Shown one piece after another: positions 23,072 to 31,988 of a DNA stretch of 38,083 bases (position 1 is its first letter; each line of letters begins with the position of its first letter). Below the pieces are notes generated by a model, which worked only from the letters and a program-made list of their open reading frames with translations, made no database searches and was not told where the DNA came from. The position numbers and the translations under genes are program-made. Origin of the DNA: Bradyrhizobium sacchari (lineage in GTDB: Bacteria; Pseudomonadota; Alphaproteobacteria; Rhizobiales; Xanthobacteraceae); assembly GCF_002068095.1 (NCBI RefSeq), contig NZ_LWIG01000012.1:1-38083 (forward strand). Direction: 5' to 3'.

Positions 23072-24214
23072 GTGCCTGGAGTGCCGCCCCAAAGAAAAAG
23101 CATACTGTATTTCGCGAATGAGGACTCGGCCTTTTTGCTAAGCCGCTTGCCTATGGCTCGATTTGCGAGGGACGCTGGGTTTGACGTTCACGTGGCGACC
23201 CGGAACACCGGCTCGGCATCGAAGATAGCGGCTGAGGGATTTGTGGTACATGACGTCCCCATTCGACGTGGTAGCCAGTCGCTGAGATCGGTCTGGTCCA
23301 CCTTGGCGACCATTCTGGCGCTCAGAAGGATCGCGGCGAAATTGTCGCCGAGCATCGTCCACTCTTCTTCGTTGCAGTGTTCCGTAATTGGATCACTGGC
23401 AATGTTGGGACGTAACATACGAAAGGTCAACGGAATTACTGGGCTCGGCTACGTATTCACATCAGCTGACCTACGCGCGCGGATATTAAAAGGCGTTCTA
23501 CGCCTCGTGCTACCGGCGCTATTTAACCGCGCCAATTGCGTCGTTCTCGTCGAAAACAAGGACGACAAAAAAGAGCTTGTCACTTTAGGGATTCTAGATC
23601 GGCAGCTGATCCACATCCCTGGCTCTGGAGTGGACGATGCCAAGTTTCGGCCGATGCCGGAGCCGCCCGGGCCCATCACGTTTGCTTTTGTCGGCCGATT
23701 GCTCGCTGACAAAGGTATTCGCGCATTGATAGCAGCGCACCAGTCGCTTTGGGCAAAAGGTCACCGCTTCAACCTTTTGATCGCCGGAAGGCCGGATCCG
23801 CTAAATCCCGCATCTGTATCTAATCAGGAGCTTCAAGAATGGAGCAACCTACCAGGCATTTCTTGGCTTGGGCACGTCGACGATGTGGCATCGGTGTGGA
23901 GACGCTCTCATTTCGCCGTCCTGCCGTCGCGTCGCGAAGGGCTCCCAGTAAGTTTGTTGGAAGCGGCCGCATGCGGCCGTTCAATGGTCGCGACTGACGC
24001 CCCCGGCTGCCGCGACATTGCGGTGCAAGATCAAACTGGCTTTTTGGTTCCTATTGATGATGTGAGCAGTCTCGCAGATGCAATTCTGCGACTAGCAGGA
24101 TCCTCCGAGCTGCGCGCCAAGTTCGGTCAAGCAGCTCGCGAATTAGTTGAGAGAACATACTCGGCCCGAGTTGTCGGACATTATACCGTTCAGCTGTATA
24201 GAAGGTTCTCTTGA
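23072..24214 (+). CDS. Family 4 (GT-B) glycosyltransferase
   Basis: A 380-residue retaining glycosyltransferase starting at a GTG with GGAG 7 nt upstream. The N-terminal domain has ILYFANEDSAFLLSRLPMARFARDAG and VNGITGLGYVFTS, a pattern shared with undecaprenyl-linked glycan GT4s. The C-terminal donor domain has FAFVGRLLADKGI, VLPSRREGLPVSLLEAAACG with the E-x7-E motif, and TDAPGCRDI. It points the same way as the ATP-grasp operon, 315 bp downstream, so it may transfer whatever modified sugar that cassette makes. GC is somewhat lower than in its neighbours. Confidence 0.88.
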   Translation: MPGVPPQRKSILYFANEDSAFLLSRLPMARFARDAGFDVHVATRNTGSASKIAAEGFVVHDVPIRRGSQSLRSVWSTLATILALRRIAAKLSPSIVHSSSLQCSVIGSLAMLGRNIRKVNGITGLGYVFTSADLRARILKGVLRLVLPALFNRANCVVLVENKDDKKELVTLGILDRQLIHIPGSGVDDAKFRPMPEPPGPITFAFVGRLLADKGIRALIAAHQSLWAKGHRFNLLIAGRPDPLNPASVSNQELQEWSNLPGISWLGHVDDVASVWRRSHFAVLPSRREGLPVSLLEAAACGRSMVATDAPGCRDIAVQDQTGFLVPIDDVSSLADAILRLAGSSELRAKFGQAARELVERTYSARVVGHYTVQLYRRFS

Positions 24215-24635
24215 GACCAATGTGCGGTTGGTCCGAGACAAAAGGTCGAAAGCTCCGTGCTTGAAGGATCCAGCCGGCGGAGCAGACGATTCGTAAACGA
24301 TGACGAAGCGGACGACACCTGCCGATGAATGTACCTGCTCCGTCTCACCCCACGCCCGAGCGCCTTCATCGACCGACCAATCTCACGCACGAGGTAACCT
24401 CCTTCTCCCAAGCCCGGAGCTCAATTCTCCTCGCGAAACACGGGAGTCGCCTTACGGGAAAAGCGATATGCCGAGAACGCTCCCTCGGCTTGTCAAAGAG
24501 CGCGACAAAGTCAGAGACGATAATCGGCTGCGACGACCGCAGTTGCATCTAGCCGTCGAAAGCAGTCAGCGCTAATCCTCAAGTTCTCCCTGGTCGCGCA
24601 TCAGAGCAATGTTTCACAACCAAATGAAAATGACT
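24215..24635. other. Convergent intergenic region
   Basis: About 420 bp between convergent genes (GT4 on plus, protease on minus). It holds a short hairpin directly after the GT4 stop, GACCAA (24215-24220) / TTGGTC (24228-24233), and another, GCCGAG (24470-24475) / CTCGGC (24484-24489). Neither has a strong T-run. The last 40 bp before the protease end are AT-rich. I find no supportable gene. Confidence 0.45.
24470..24489. terminator. Possible weak terminator between convergent genes
   Basis: A 6-bp GC-rich stem (GCCGAG/CTCGGC, 8-nt loop) lies between convergently transcribed genes. Plus-strand sequence after it is TTGTC, only a remnant of a U-tract, so the call rests mainly on position. Confidence 0.25.
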
Positions 24636-27401
24636 TTACAAAAGAATCACAAAATGATCTGGAGTTGGTGCTCCGAGCGATGAATGGGATCCCAAAGTCT
24701 CAACTGCGCTCGTTGCGATGCCAACGACACCATCACCATTAAGATCCTGGTGAAAACTCGTTTCCAAGGCTTCAAGTTGGTAGCTGCCTCCCGATAAAAC
24801 ACCAACAGCATTGGAAGTGTAGTTGCCAGAGCTATCTGTATTCCAGACTGTGTATTGGTCGGCCCCTGCAACCTTCCAAGCTACTTCGAAACCGCCGCCG
24901 GTAACCTCTGCTCCGATTGGAGTCCAGTCACCAAACTCCCCCGTGACTACACTCGATCCACCATATTTCAATTGAACATTCGAACCATTGCCAGCGGGAG
25001 ACAGGAAGTAGTTGTGTTCTTGCTGAACGAGGGCCGTCAACCCAAAAGACTCGATCGTGCTTGCCACGATCCCAACAACGCCATCACCATTGAGATCCTG
25101 GTGAAAACTCGGCTCCAAAGATTCAAGCTCGTAGCTCTTTCCGGAGACTGCGCCAATTGCATTGCTAGTGTAGTTGCCCGAGCTGTCTGTATTCCAAACC
25201 GTGTATAGGTCCGAGCCTACTACCTTCCAAGCTAGCTCGTAACCACTGCCGGTACTCTCTGCGCCGATAGGCGTCCAGCTGCCAAACTGTCCTGCGACTA
25301 CCGAGAATCCACCGAACTTTAGTTCGGTACCCGAACCGCCGCCACTTGGAGACAGGAAATATGTGCTCGCCTGCTGAACGAGGGCCGTCGATCCGAAAGA
25401 CTCAATTGTGCTCGTTGCGACGCCAACCAGACCATCACCATTGAGATCCTGGTGAAAACTCGTTTCCAAGGATTCAAATTGATAGCTGCGCCCCGATAAC
25501 GCACCAATGGCATTGGAAACGTAATTACCGGAGCTATCCGTATTCCAGACTGTGTATTGGTCGACCCCTGCAACCTTCCAAGCTACTTCGAAACCGCTGC
25601 CGGTAGCCTCCGCTCCGATTGGAGTCCAGTCACCAAACTCCCCCGTGACTACACCCGATCCACCGTATTTCAATTGAACATTCGAACCACCGCCAACGGG
25701 AGACAGGAAATACCTGCTTGCCTGCTGAACGAGGGCCGTCAACCCAAAAGACTCGATCGTGCTCGCGACGATCCCAACAACGCCATCACCATTGAGGTCT
25801 TGGTGAAAACTCGTCTCCAAAGATTCAAGCTCGTAGCTCTTTCCCGAGACTGCGCCAATTGCATTGCTAGTGTAGTTGCCAGAGCTGTCCGTATTCCAGA
25901 CCGTGTATTGGTCCGCGCCCGCGACCTTCCAAGCTACTTCGAAACCGCTGCCGGTAGCCTCCGCGCCGATCGGCGTCCAGCCACCAAATTGTCCTGCGAC
26001 AACCCCCGATCCACCGTACTTCAGTTGCAAATTCGAGCCGCCGTTAGCCGTGGAACTCAAGAAGTAACCGTTTCCAGCTTGCACCAAGCTCGTTGCCCCC
26101 ACCGCGTCGATCACGAGAGGTGTGAGCAGACTTATAAGAGTGGAGCTGCTCATCGTACCGTCGTTGAATTGGAAGTTCTCCACTCCGGTGACGGTGTCCG
26201 TCCCATCAGGTGAGCCAGTACGCTGGTCGACGATGGTGAAGGTCTGACTCGTCGAATCGTAGGTGATGGCGTAACCGCCTTCGCTGCCCGAATACACCGC
26301 CGTGTCCGCGCCGGCTCCGCCGACAATTGTATCGTTGCCGCCGCCGCCGATGATCGTGTCGTTGCCGCCGCCGCCGTTCAGCACGTTGGCGATCGCGTTG
26401 CCGATAATCGTGTCGTTGCCGGACCCGCCGATGGCGTTGTCGATGTAAGACCGCGCGTCGTTGTTGTAGAGGCAGGCGTTGTAGACGTTGCCCGATGCGT
26501 AATGGCCGTTGCCGAGATTGGCCAGTTGCGCCGAGGAGAACACCGACGCCGCACCGGGATTGAGGTTGACGGTCAAATTCGTCGTGTAGTTCGACAGGTC
26601 GTAGGTATCGACGCCGCCACCGTCCCAGACCGTCTCGTAGATGCGATTGGCCGAGCCGCCGACGCCGCCGCCCGGCGCGAGCTGCCCGACGCCGTTGATG
26701 AATTCCTGCCCCGTGCTCGGATTCCAGGTGTAGACCGTGTTGCTGCTCTGGGTCGTGTAGTCCGCGCCGTACATCGTCTGAAGCGCGAGGATATCGTTGG
26801 CCATGTAGGTCTGCGAAAATCCGAACGCCTCGTTGGTGTATCCGGACGTCGTCGAGGCGCCGACATAGCTGCGATAGCTCATGACGGTGTATTCGCTGTC
26901 GTCATGCGCGCTCGGCACCGCGACGTTGGCGGGGCCGCCGGCCTCCTGGCTGTGCTTGAGGCCGAGCGCATGGCCGAGCTCGTGCAGCGCGGTCGCGAAA
27001 TAGTAATTGCCGAGCTTGGCCTGCGAATAATCGTACTGGGTCCCGAACCAGATGTCGCCGCCGGACGCATAGTTGCCGGGATAGTAGGCGTAAGAGGTCG
27101 GATTGGCGGACGGCGACTGCGCGATCATGATGTCGCCGCTGCCGGTCCCGTTGTATTGGATCGTGGCGTTGGTGTAGCCGAGGATCAGGCCGATCGCGTA
27201 GGTGATCGCCGCCTGCATCTGGGTCGGCGCCGAGGCGAAACCCGACTTGGTCGGTTCGCTGCTGCCGCCGGTATAAGGATTAGCGTAATCGCTAGGCGAG
27301 TCGGGAAAGCTGTAGCTGATCGTGCCGGTCCATTTGTAACCCGACAGCAGGCCGTCGATCTCGGCATTGTTGGTGGCACTGACGGAAACAGAGGTGGCCA
27401 A
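24636..27401 (-). CDS. Serralysin-like metalloprotease with RTX motifs and four W-rich repeats
   Basis: A 921-residue secreted metzincin. The zinc site HELGHALGLKH spans residues 140-150 and the Met-turn VMSYRSY about 173-179, as in M10B serralysins. RTX nonapeptide copies (GGSGNDTIIG, GGGGNDTIIG, GGGGNDTIVG) at about 325-364 should bind calcium and direct type I secretion. The last 470 residues are four 117-residue repeats of the tryptophan-rich C-terminal type (WTPIGAE, EVAWKV, YTVWNTDSSGNY), each ending in an EF-hand-like DLNGDG loop. The TTG start at 27401 has GGAGAG just upstream and gives the family-like start ATSVSVSATNNAEIDGLL; an ATG at 27449 adds 16 residues. No Sec signal. Confidence 0.9.
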   Translation of the reverse strand: MATSVSVSATNNAEIDGLLSGYKWTGTISYSFPDSPSDYANPYTGGSSEPTKSGFASAPTQMQAAITYAIGLILGYTNATIQYNGTGSGDIMIAQSPSANPTSYAYYPGNYASGGDIWFGTQYDYSQAKLGNYYFATALHELGHALGLKHSQEAGGPANVAVPSAHDDSEYTVMSYRSYVGASTTSGYTNEAFGFSQTYMANDILALQTMYGADYTTQSSNTVYTWNPSTGQEFINGVGQLAPGGGVGGSANRIYETVWDGGGVDTYDLSNYTTNLTVNLNPGAASVFSSAQLANLGNGHYASGNVYNACLYNNDARSYIDNAIGGSGNDTIIGNAIANVLNGGGGNDTIIGGGGNDTIVGGAGADTAVYSGSEGGYAITYDSTSQTFTIVDQRTGSPDGTDTVTGVENFQFNDGTMSSSTLISLLTPLVIDAVGATSLVQAGNGYFLSSTANGGSNLQLKYGGSGVVAGQFGGWTPIGAEATGSGFEVAWKVAGADQYTVWNTDSSGNYTSNAIGAVSGKSYELESLETSFHQDLNGDGVVGIVASTIESFGLTALVQQASRYFLSPVGGGSNVQLKYGGSGVVTGEFGDWTPIGAEATGSGFEVAWKVAGVDQYTVWNTDSSGNYVSNAIGALSGRSYQFESLETSFHQDLNGDGLVGVATSTIESFGSTALVQQASTYFLSPSGGGSGTELKFGGFSVVAGQFGSWTPIGAESTGSGYELAWKVVGSDLYTVWNTDSSGNYTSNAIGAVSGKSYELESLEPSFHQDLNGDGVVGIVASTIESFGLTALVQQEHNYFLSPAGNGSNVQLKYGGSSVVTGEFGDWTPIGAEVTGGGFEVAWKVAGADQYTVWNTDSSGNYTSNAVGVLSGGSYQLEALETSFHQDLNGDGVVGIATSAVETLGSHSSLGAPTPDHFVILL
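24707..26114. repeat. Four tandem 351-bp repeats within the protease gene
   Basis: The landmark CCATCACCATT starts at 24730, 25081, 25432 and 25783 (the same word with at most small changes), giving an exact 351-bp (117-codon) period. Alternate copies are most alike: the first and third in coordinate order share CAAACTCCCCCGTGACTAC, while the second and fourth share TGTCCTGCGAC and the AGACTGCGCCAATTGC block. This implies duplication of a two-copy, 702-bp unit. Confidence 0.85.
26310..26430 (-). repeat. RTX nonapeptide-repeat segment
   Basis: DNA encoding consecutive GGxGNDTI-type motifs (about four), the calcium-binding beta-roll of the protease. The segment also shows a DNA-level repeat of GTCGTTGCCGCCGCC-type words. 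Confidence 0.75.
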
Positions 27402-27598
27402 TGGACTCTCCGGAGCAATGCATCGCGCACGGTTCGCTGCGCAGGGCATGATTCTAGCTAGAGAGTTATACGTTTGGTTTAATTTGGGCGTCGGGCCTTC
27501 AGTCGGGCCGTAATGCCGTGTTAGCCATCAACTTCCGTAATGATACGGAGCAGCAACGGCATTCAGTACCGCGCCTAGCGTGTTCCGTAAAGGAAACT
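27402..27598. promoter_or_regulatory. Divergent promoter region of protease and small exported protein
   Basis: About 200 bp between two divergently oriented genes, so both promoters should be here. The middle (27455-27485) is AT-rich. I could not identify convincing -35/-10 hexamers for either gene. Confidence 0.3.
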
Positions 27599-27913
27599 AT
27601 GAAACTGGGTCCATTTTCGGCCGGTCTGATCGGAGCCCTGGCGATGCTCGCCGGGCCGGATCGTCTGCCAATCGGAGAACAGTCTCTCATGGTCTCGAAA
27701 GCCAATGCGAACGAAAGCAGCAAGGGGAACACCGCGGCGGGACGCGCGCCCTCCATGCCAATGGCCCGCGATCCTTCCGCCGCGGTGGCGGAGGAATTCG
27801 AGGCTGCCCGCCGGGCTGGAACGCGGGAGGCGTTCGAGCTGTTCATCGCGCGCCACGGCGATGACCCGCTCGCCGAGCAGGCGCGCGCCGAGCTGAAGCG
27901 TCTGTCGCGCTGA
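27599..27913 (+). CDS. Small exported hypothetical protein
   Basis: A 104-residue protein from an ATG at 27599 with AAAGGA 4-5 nt upstream. The N-terminus (MKLGPFSAGLIGALAMLAGP) resembles a signal sequence or lipid anchor-free membrane segment. The rest is Ala/Glu/Arg-rich: SAAVAEEFEAARRAGTREAFELFIARHGDDPLAEQARAELKRLS, which resembles a single helix-turn-helix tetratricopeptide-like unit as found in Sel1/caspase-associated proteins. Function unknown. It is divergent from the protease and 146 bp ahead of the CoA-transferase gene. Confidence 0.65.
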   Translation: MKLGPFSAGLIGALAMLAGPDRLPIGEQSLMVSKANANESSKGNTAAGRAPSMPMARDPSAAVAEEFEAARRAGTREAFELFIARHGDDPLAEQARAELKRLSR

Positions 27914-28059
27914 TCTCCTTGGGCAGCGCGGCAGGCTGCGCCAGGTCCAGCCCCGGTCAGGCCTTGCATTTCGACAGGCGGCATCCGCGTCGGGACAGAC
28001 TTGCCGCCTGATGTTTCGGCCTTATGGTGGCTCCGCAATCTGTCCCGGAGCCTTTCAAG

Positions 28060-29253
28060 ATGCCTTTTCCGCATGCCTCGGAAGCCCTGTCGCGCTTCAC
28101 CGTGCTCGATCTGACCCGCGTCCGGTCCGGGCCCACCTGCGTGCGCCAGCTCGCGGACTGGGGCGCCAATGTCATCAAGATTGACGCACTGACCGAGGAT
28201 GCCGGCGGCGAGCAGCCGGGCGGGCCGCGCCGGGGCTCCGACTTCCAGAATTTGCACCGCAACAAACGGGCCATGACGCTGAACCTGAAGGACGAGCGGG
28301 GGCTCGCCGTGTTCAAACGCCTTGCCGCCAAGGCCGACGTCGTGGTCGAGAATTTTCGTCCCGACGTGAAGAAGAAACTCGGCATCGACTATGAGAGCCT
28401 TGCCGCGATCAATCCGCGCATCGTCTATGGCAGCATCTCCGGCTTCGGCCAGGACGGCCCCTATCACAAGCGGCCGGGCTTCGATCAGATCGCGCAAGGC
28501 ATGGGCGGGCTGATGTCGATCACCGGCGCGCCCGGCGAAGGACCGATGCGGGTCGGCATTCCCGTCGCCGACCTCACGGCCGGCCTGTTCTGTGCCATGG
28601 GCATCCTCACCGCGCTGCTCGAGCGCGAGGTCTCGGGCAAGGGTCAGTGGGTGCAGACCTCGTTGCTGCAGGCCCAAATCTTCATGCTCGACTTCCAGGC
28701 CGCGCGCTGGCTGATGGAGAAGGAAGTGGCCAGGCAGGCCGGCAACAACCATCCGACCAGCATCCCGACCGGTGTGTTCAAGACCTCGGACGGCTACATC
28801 AACATCGCCACCACGGGCGGGCGGATCTGGGAGCGCTGTGCGCAGGCAATTGGCGCGCCGGAGCTTTACAGCCATCCCGACTACGCGACCGCCCCCGCTC
28901 GCTCCAGGAATCGCGACGCGCTCAATGCCGAAATCGAGCGGCGCACCTTGACGAAATCGACCGAGACCTGGGTCCGTGAGTTCAACGAGGCCGGTGTACC
29001 CTGCGGGCCGATCTACGCCATCGACCAGATGTTCGAGGACGCCCAGGTCAGGCATCTCGGCATCGCGCAGGAGGTGCCGAACGACGAGGGCCGGCATATT
29101 CGCCTGGTCGGCCAGCCCGTGTCGCTGTCGCGCACGCCGAGCAGAATGGTGGCACGACCGCCGGAATTCGGCGAGCACACCGACGAGGTGCTGAAAGAGT
29201 TCGGCCTAGGCGCCGAAGAGATTGCGGAACTGAAACTTGCCCGAGTAGTCTGA
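28060..29253 (+). CDS. Class III (CaiB/BaiF) acyl-CoA transferase
   Basis: A 397-residue family III CoA-transferase, moving CoA between carboxylic acids through a mixed anhydride/thioester on an aspartate. Diagnostic segments are VLDLTRVRSGPTCVRQLADWGA, the NFRPDVKKKLGIDYESL motif, ISGFGQDGPYHKRPGFD and the catalytic-Asp region GIPVADLTAG. Length is typical (about 390-410). The ATG at 28060 has GGAG 9 nt upstream and begins just before the conserved region; the frame opens at 28024. It has no obvious link to polysaccharide synthesis, so this marks housekeeping DNA between two glycan loci. Substrate cannot be assigned. Confidence 0.92.
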   Translation: MPFPHASEALSRFTVLDLTRVRSGPTCVRQLADWGANVIKIDALTEDAGGEQPGGPRRGSDFQNLHRNKRAMTLNLKDERGLAVFKRLAAKADVVVENFRPDVKKKLGIDYESLAAINPRIVYGSISGFGQDGPYHKRPGFDQIAQGMGGLMSITGAPGEGPMRVGIPVADLTAGLFCAMGILTALLEREVSGKGQWVQTSLLQAQIFMLDFQAARWLMEKEVARQAGNNHPTSIPTGVFKTSDGYINIATTGGRIWERCAQAIGAPELYSHPDYATAPARSRNRDALNAEIERRTLTKSTETWVREFNEAGVPCGPIYAIDQMFEDAQVRHLGIAQEVPNDEGRHIRLVGQPVSLSRTPSRMVARPPEFGEHTDEVLKEFGLGAEEIAELKLARVV

Positions 29254-29341
29254 GGCGCGCGCCGGCGATTACAAGACTAGCACTAGCGCCCTTTCTCGCT
29301 TGAGCTGCTCGGAAGCCGTCCCGCGACGAGCGCGCTCCGCG

Positions 29342-29382
29342 CATCAGCGATTTGCGCACCTGACTCGAAAGTCGCGCTGATG
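29342..29382. terminator. Inverted repeat between convergent genes
   Basis: CATCAGCG (29342-29349) and CGCTGATG (29375-29382) form an 8-bp stem with a 25-nt loop in the gap between the CoA-transferase (plus) and the ligase gene (minus). Position suggests a bidirectional transcription end, but no T-run follows. Confidence 0.3.
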
Positions 29383-29447
29383 GGCTTGATGCTGCTACAG
29401 CAATGTCACTGACAAGGCGCTGAGTTGATTTTACGGCAAGACATCGG

Positions 29448-30617
29448 CTACGGGCCGGCGGCGAGCTGCGGCTCACCGCTGATCTCGCGACCCTCACTTT
29501 GTTGCAGTCCGACGGCCCACCCCATGAATCCAAAGAGCAGCGCTGAATTCGTCAGCGAGCCGCTTATCAAGTACTCGATCCCCACGAATACCAGCCCAGC
29601 GAACACAAAGGACCCGACGGCATCAAAGCGGGCCCGCCTGCCGGCCGCCATCAAACCCAGAGTGAACACGGCGACCAGAAGCAGCGCGGCGGCAACACCA
29701 ACTTCCACTGCCGCTTGCAGTACAACGTTGTGTGGCTCTGTCTTGTAGCAGGATTGTTGGGCGAAGGTTCCTATGCCCCGCCCAAGGAGACCAGCTTTTG
29801 GGAGCAGGTTTAAGGCTTCCTTCGTGAGTATTATTCGAATTGCCAAGGTGTCCTTGGTATCGCACGCCACGACCGGCTTGTGGGCATTCTCGACGACAAG
29901 CCCAATGATCTTGCCGGACATCGCGGGACGAGCAGCCAATCCAATGAAAATTGTCAGACATACTATGGCAAGCGCCGCGATCTGGCGCCGACCGCCTGAC
30001 TTGACCGCCGACGCAACAAAGCTGAGAGCCAAGGCGATGAAAGGGTGTCGCACCATAGCGGCGGCGAACACGAACGAAGGCACGGCGATCAGTCCGGCAA
30101 CCGGCCATTGACGCGCCGAGAGTTTCATCGAAAGGAGCGTAAATACCAAGAAACACCAAGTTAGCGAAAACACGGTCGGACCTTCACCGAACCCGAAGAC
30201 AAACGGCTTATACTCGCCGCTCCGATCGTAAACTATGGCCCAAGCCGTCAGCAGCGTCCCGACCGAGACGATCGCTCCCATGATGTAGCAGAAGCGCCTG
30301 GGATCAAAACGATGAGCTACCGCCCGGAACGCAGGATAGTAGGCCATGGAAATCGCGAGCAGTGCATAATCGCGGCCGCTTGCCGTGACGCCGTTCACGA
30401 CAGTTGAGGCCACCACCAGAGCTGCTAGTGCGGCAAACAGATAATCGGCCGGGACAGGCCGAAACTTTGCCGATATCACGACGATCGGTGCGATCAATAA
30501 GGCCGCTGTTACCGCTGCATGTCCCTTCGTGCCCAGCATGCCATATAGAAGGACAAGGACTGCGTTAGCCGAGATCCAAACCGCTATCGCTGCGGTGGTC
30601 AACCAAGTCTTCGTCAT
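29448..30617 (-). CDS. O-antigen ligase/polymerase family membrane protein (WaaL/Wzy-like)
   Basis: A polytopic inner-membrane protein of about 389 residues with 10-12 hydrophobic helices, including TAAIAVWISANAVLVLLYGML, VTAALLIAPIVVISA and FVFAGLVFVGIEYLI. It has the large periplasmic loop of the Wzy_C family, with an arginine-rich middle and the conserved EPHNVVLQAAVEVG, whose His is typical of the ligase/polymerase superfamily. It either polymerises repeat units or ligates glycan to lipid A-core. Given the Wzx-like flippase in this block, polymerase is a little more likely. The start is uncertain: ATG at 30617 or GTG at 30635, neither with a strong ribosome-binding site. Confidence 0.85.
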   Translation of the reverse strand: MTKTWLTTAAIAVWISANAVLVLLYGMLGTKGHAAVTAALLIAPIVVISAKFRPVPADYLFAALAALVVASTVVNGVTASGRDYALLAISMAYYPAFRAVAHRFDPRRFCYIMGAIVSVGTLLTAWAIVYDRSGEYKPFVFGFGEGPTVFSLTWCFLVFTLLSMKLSARQWPVAGLIAVPSFVFAAAMVRHPFIALALSFVASAVKSGGRRQIAALAIVCLTIFIGLAARPAMSGKIIGLVVENAHKPVVACDTKDTLAIRIILTKEALNLLPKAGLLGRGIGTFAQQSCYKTEPHNVVLQAAVEVGVAAALLLVAVFTLGLMAAGRRARFDAVGSFVFAGLVFVGIEYLISGSLTNSALLFGFMGWAVGLQQSEGREISGEPQLAAGP

Positions 30618-30806
30618 CAGTATGATCGCCGACACCCGACTGCGGAGAGGATCAATAACTCTATCCCGTGAGGACGCAAAAAGACCCCAATGGCGTCAAC
30701 ATCGACCAAGGCCAACGAGACCAACCAAGCGTACCTGCTACCATTGCGGTCTCCACTTGTAAACATCGTCGCCAGGTCGGTCAGCAGAGCAGGCCTAACC
30801 GCTCCG

Positions 30807-31988
30807 TCAGCCCATCGCATCCCTCGTCAATCGGACGAAATCCGCAACGAACGCCTCTACGCGCGGCTCGAGGTTCGGCAGCAAATTGCGAACAGTCGGA
30901 GGCCCAGCTGTTTGCGCAACCTGCAACATGTGATCGGCCAGTGCAGCGGCGTCGCGGATGCCGAAATATCGGGCGTTGCCTTCGGTCTGCTCGCGATGGA
31001 CGTCGAGGTCGGACAGGATCATCGGGACACCAAACGACTTGGCTTCCTCGACTGTCGTACTCCACCCCTCGCACTCCGAAGGATTGATGAGAGCCGTCGA
31101 CGCGCGCAGGAGGGCGTAGACGTGATCCAGCGGAATCATTCCAAGATGTCTGAAATTCATCTCGAGACCGCGCGACCTGACCTGGCTCATGGTGCTCTCG
31201 AACAAACCGGACTCACGGAAGTCCTTCGTGTTTCCGGATGCCGCGACGACGATGTCGAATCCCCGGCATTTCAGAAGTTCAAGCGCATCGATGACGATCT
31301 GGTGGTTCTTGTGCCGCCAGAACTGGTTCGGCAGGTAGAAATACCGGGACGGCAGACCATATTGCGCGATTACGTCGAACGGTTTTGTGGCGAGCAGACC
31401 GGCCGGCGGCTCGGTGGCAAACCGAACGACCGAAACACCGTTCGAAATGCCCGGATAGAACCTCTGGAGATCGCCGAGCGCGCTGGTGCTGCTCACCATG
31501 ATATGCCGACCGGACGCGATCTGGACCCGAAAGCCGAGATCGCGCCGCCAATACGCTCCCCTGGAGAAAAGATGCGGGAGCAGGCGATGCTGGAAATCGG
31601 GAAACCATGCGACCGCCGGGAATGGCAAGCGCCAGCCGAAGAAGCGCGCGGATTCGAACACCATGTCGATCTTGCGAACCGCGAATTCGGCGACGGCGGG
31701 TCGGTCCAGGCCGAAGGCGATGGCGCGGGCAAGGCCCGTCACACGGGCAAGACCGGTCGCGGCGTGATCGAACACCGGCGAGCGCACGACTTCGACAGCG
31801 GGAATGCTGGCTAGCGCTGCTATCTCCTCGGGCTCGTCAGCCATTCCGGCAAACAGCACGGGCGTCACCGTTCCCGGCGCGTATCTGCTGAGCGCCTCGA
31901 ACAGATTGCGCTGGTAATTGTAGCCTCCCGCCCACAGGCGGCGCGGAATGTTGGTGAATGCGATCCGCAGCGGCGCACGCTCAGGCAC
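30807..31988 (-). CDS. Family 4 (GT-B) glycosyltransferase
   Basis: A 393-residue GT4 starting at a GTG at 31988, overlapping the SDR stop by 8 bp with AAGGG upstream. LRIAFTNIPRRLWAGGYNYQRNLFEAL begins the acceptor domain. YFYLPNQFWRHKNHQIVIDAL resembles mannosyl/rhamnosyltransferases of the WbdA/RfaB-like group. NPSECEGWSTTVEEAKSFGVPMILSD is the donor site, with the conserved E-x7-E. Coupling to the SDR upstream suggests the transferred sugar may be the SDR's product (inference). Confidence 0.88.
   Translation of the reverse strand: MPERAPLRIAFTNIPRRLWAGGYNYQRNLFEALSRYAPGTVTPVLFAGMADEPEEIAALASIPAVEVVRSPVFDHAATGLARVTGLARAIAFGLDRPAVAEFAVRKIDMVFESARFFGWRLPFPAVAWFPDFQHRLLPHLFSRGAYWRRDLGFRVQIASGRHIMVSSTSALGDLQRFYPGISNGVSVVRFATEPPAGLLATKPFDVIAQYGLPSRYFYLPNQFWRHKNHQIVIDALELLKCRGFDIVVAASGNTKDFRESGLFESTMSQVRSRGLEMNFRHLGMIPLDHVYALLRASTALINPSECEGWSTTVEEAKSFGVPMILSDLDVHREQTEGNARYFGIRDAAALADHMLQVAQTAGPPTVRNLLPNLEPRVEAFVADFVRLTRDAMG

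Noticed and set aside
26502..27461. Plus-strand frame of 319 codons opposite the protease N-terminus
   Set aside because: Antisense to a well-supported metzincin catalytic domain; its composition is that of a high-GC shadow frame.
27499..29178. Minus-strand frame of 559 codons opposite the CoA-transferase
   Set aside because: Antisense shadow: the plus-strand CoA-transferase has strong motifs, and this frame resembles no protein.
30737..30742. GGTAGC (minus strand) upstream of the ligase gene, and again at 32917-32922, as further ops-like sites
   Set aside because: Only the 6-bp core matches. Such a word is expected several times by chance in 38 kb, and the flanks do not fit.
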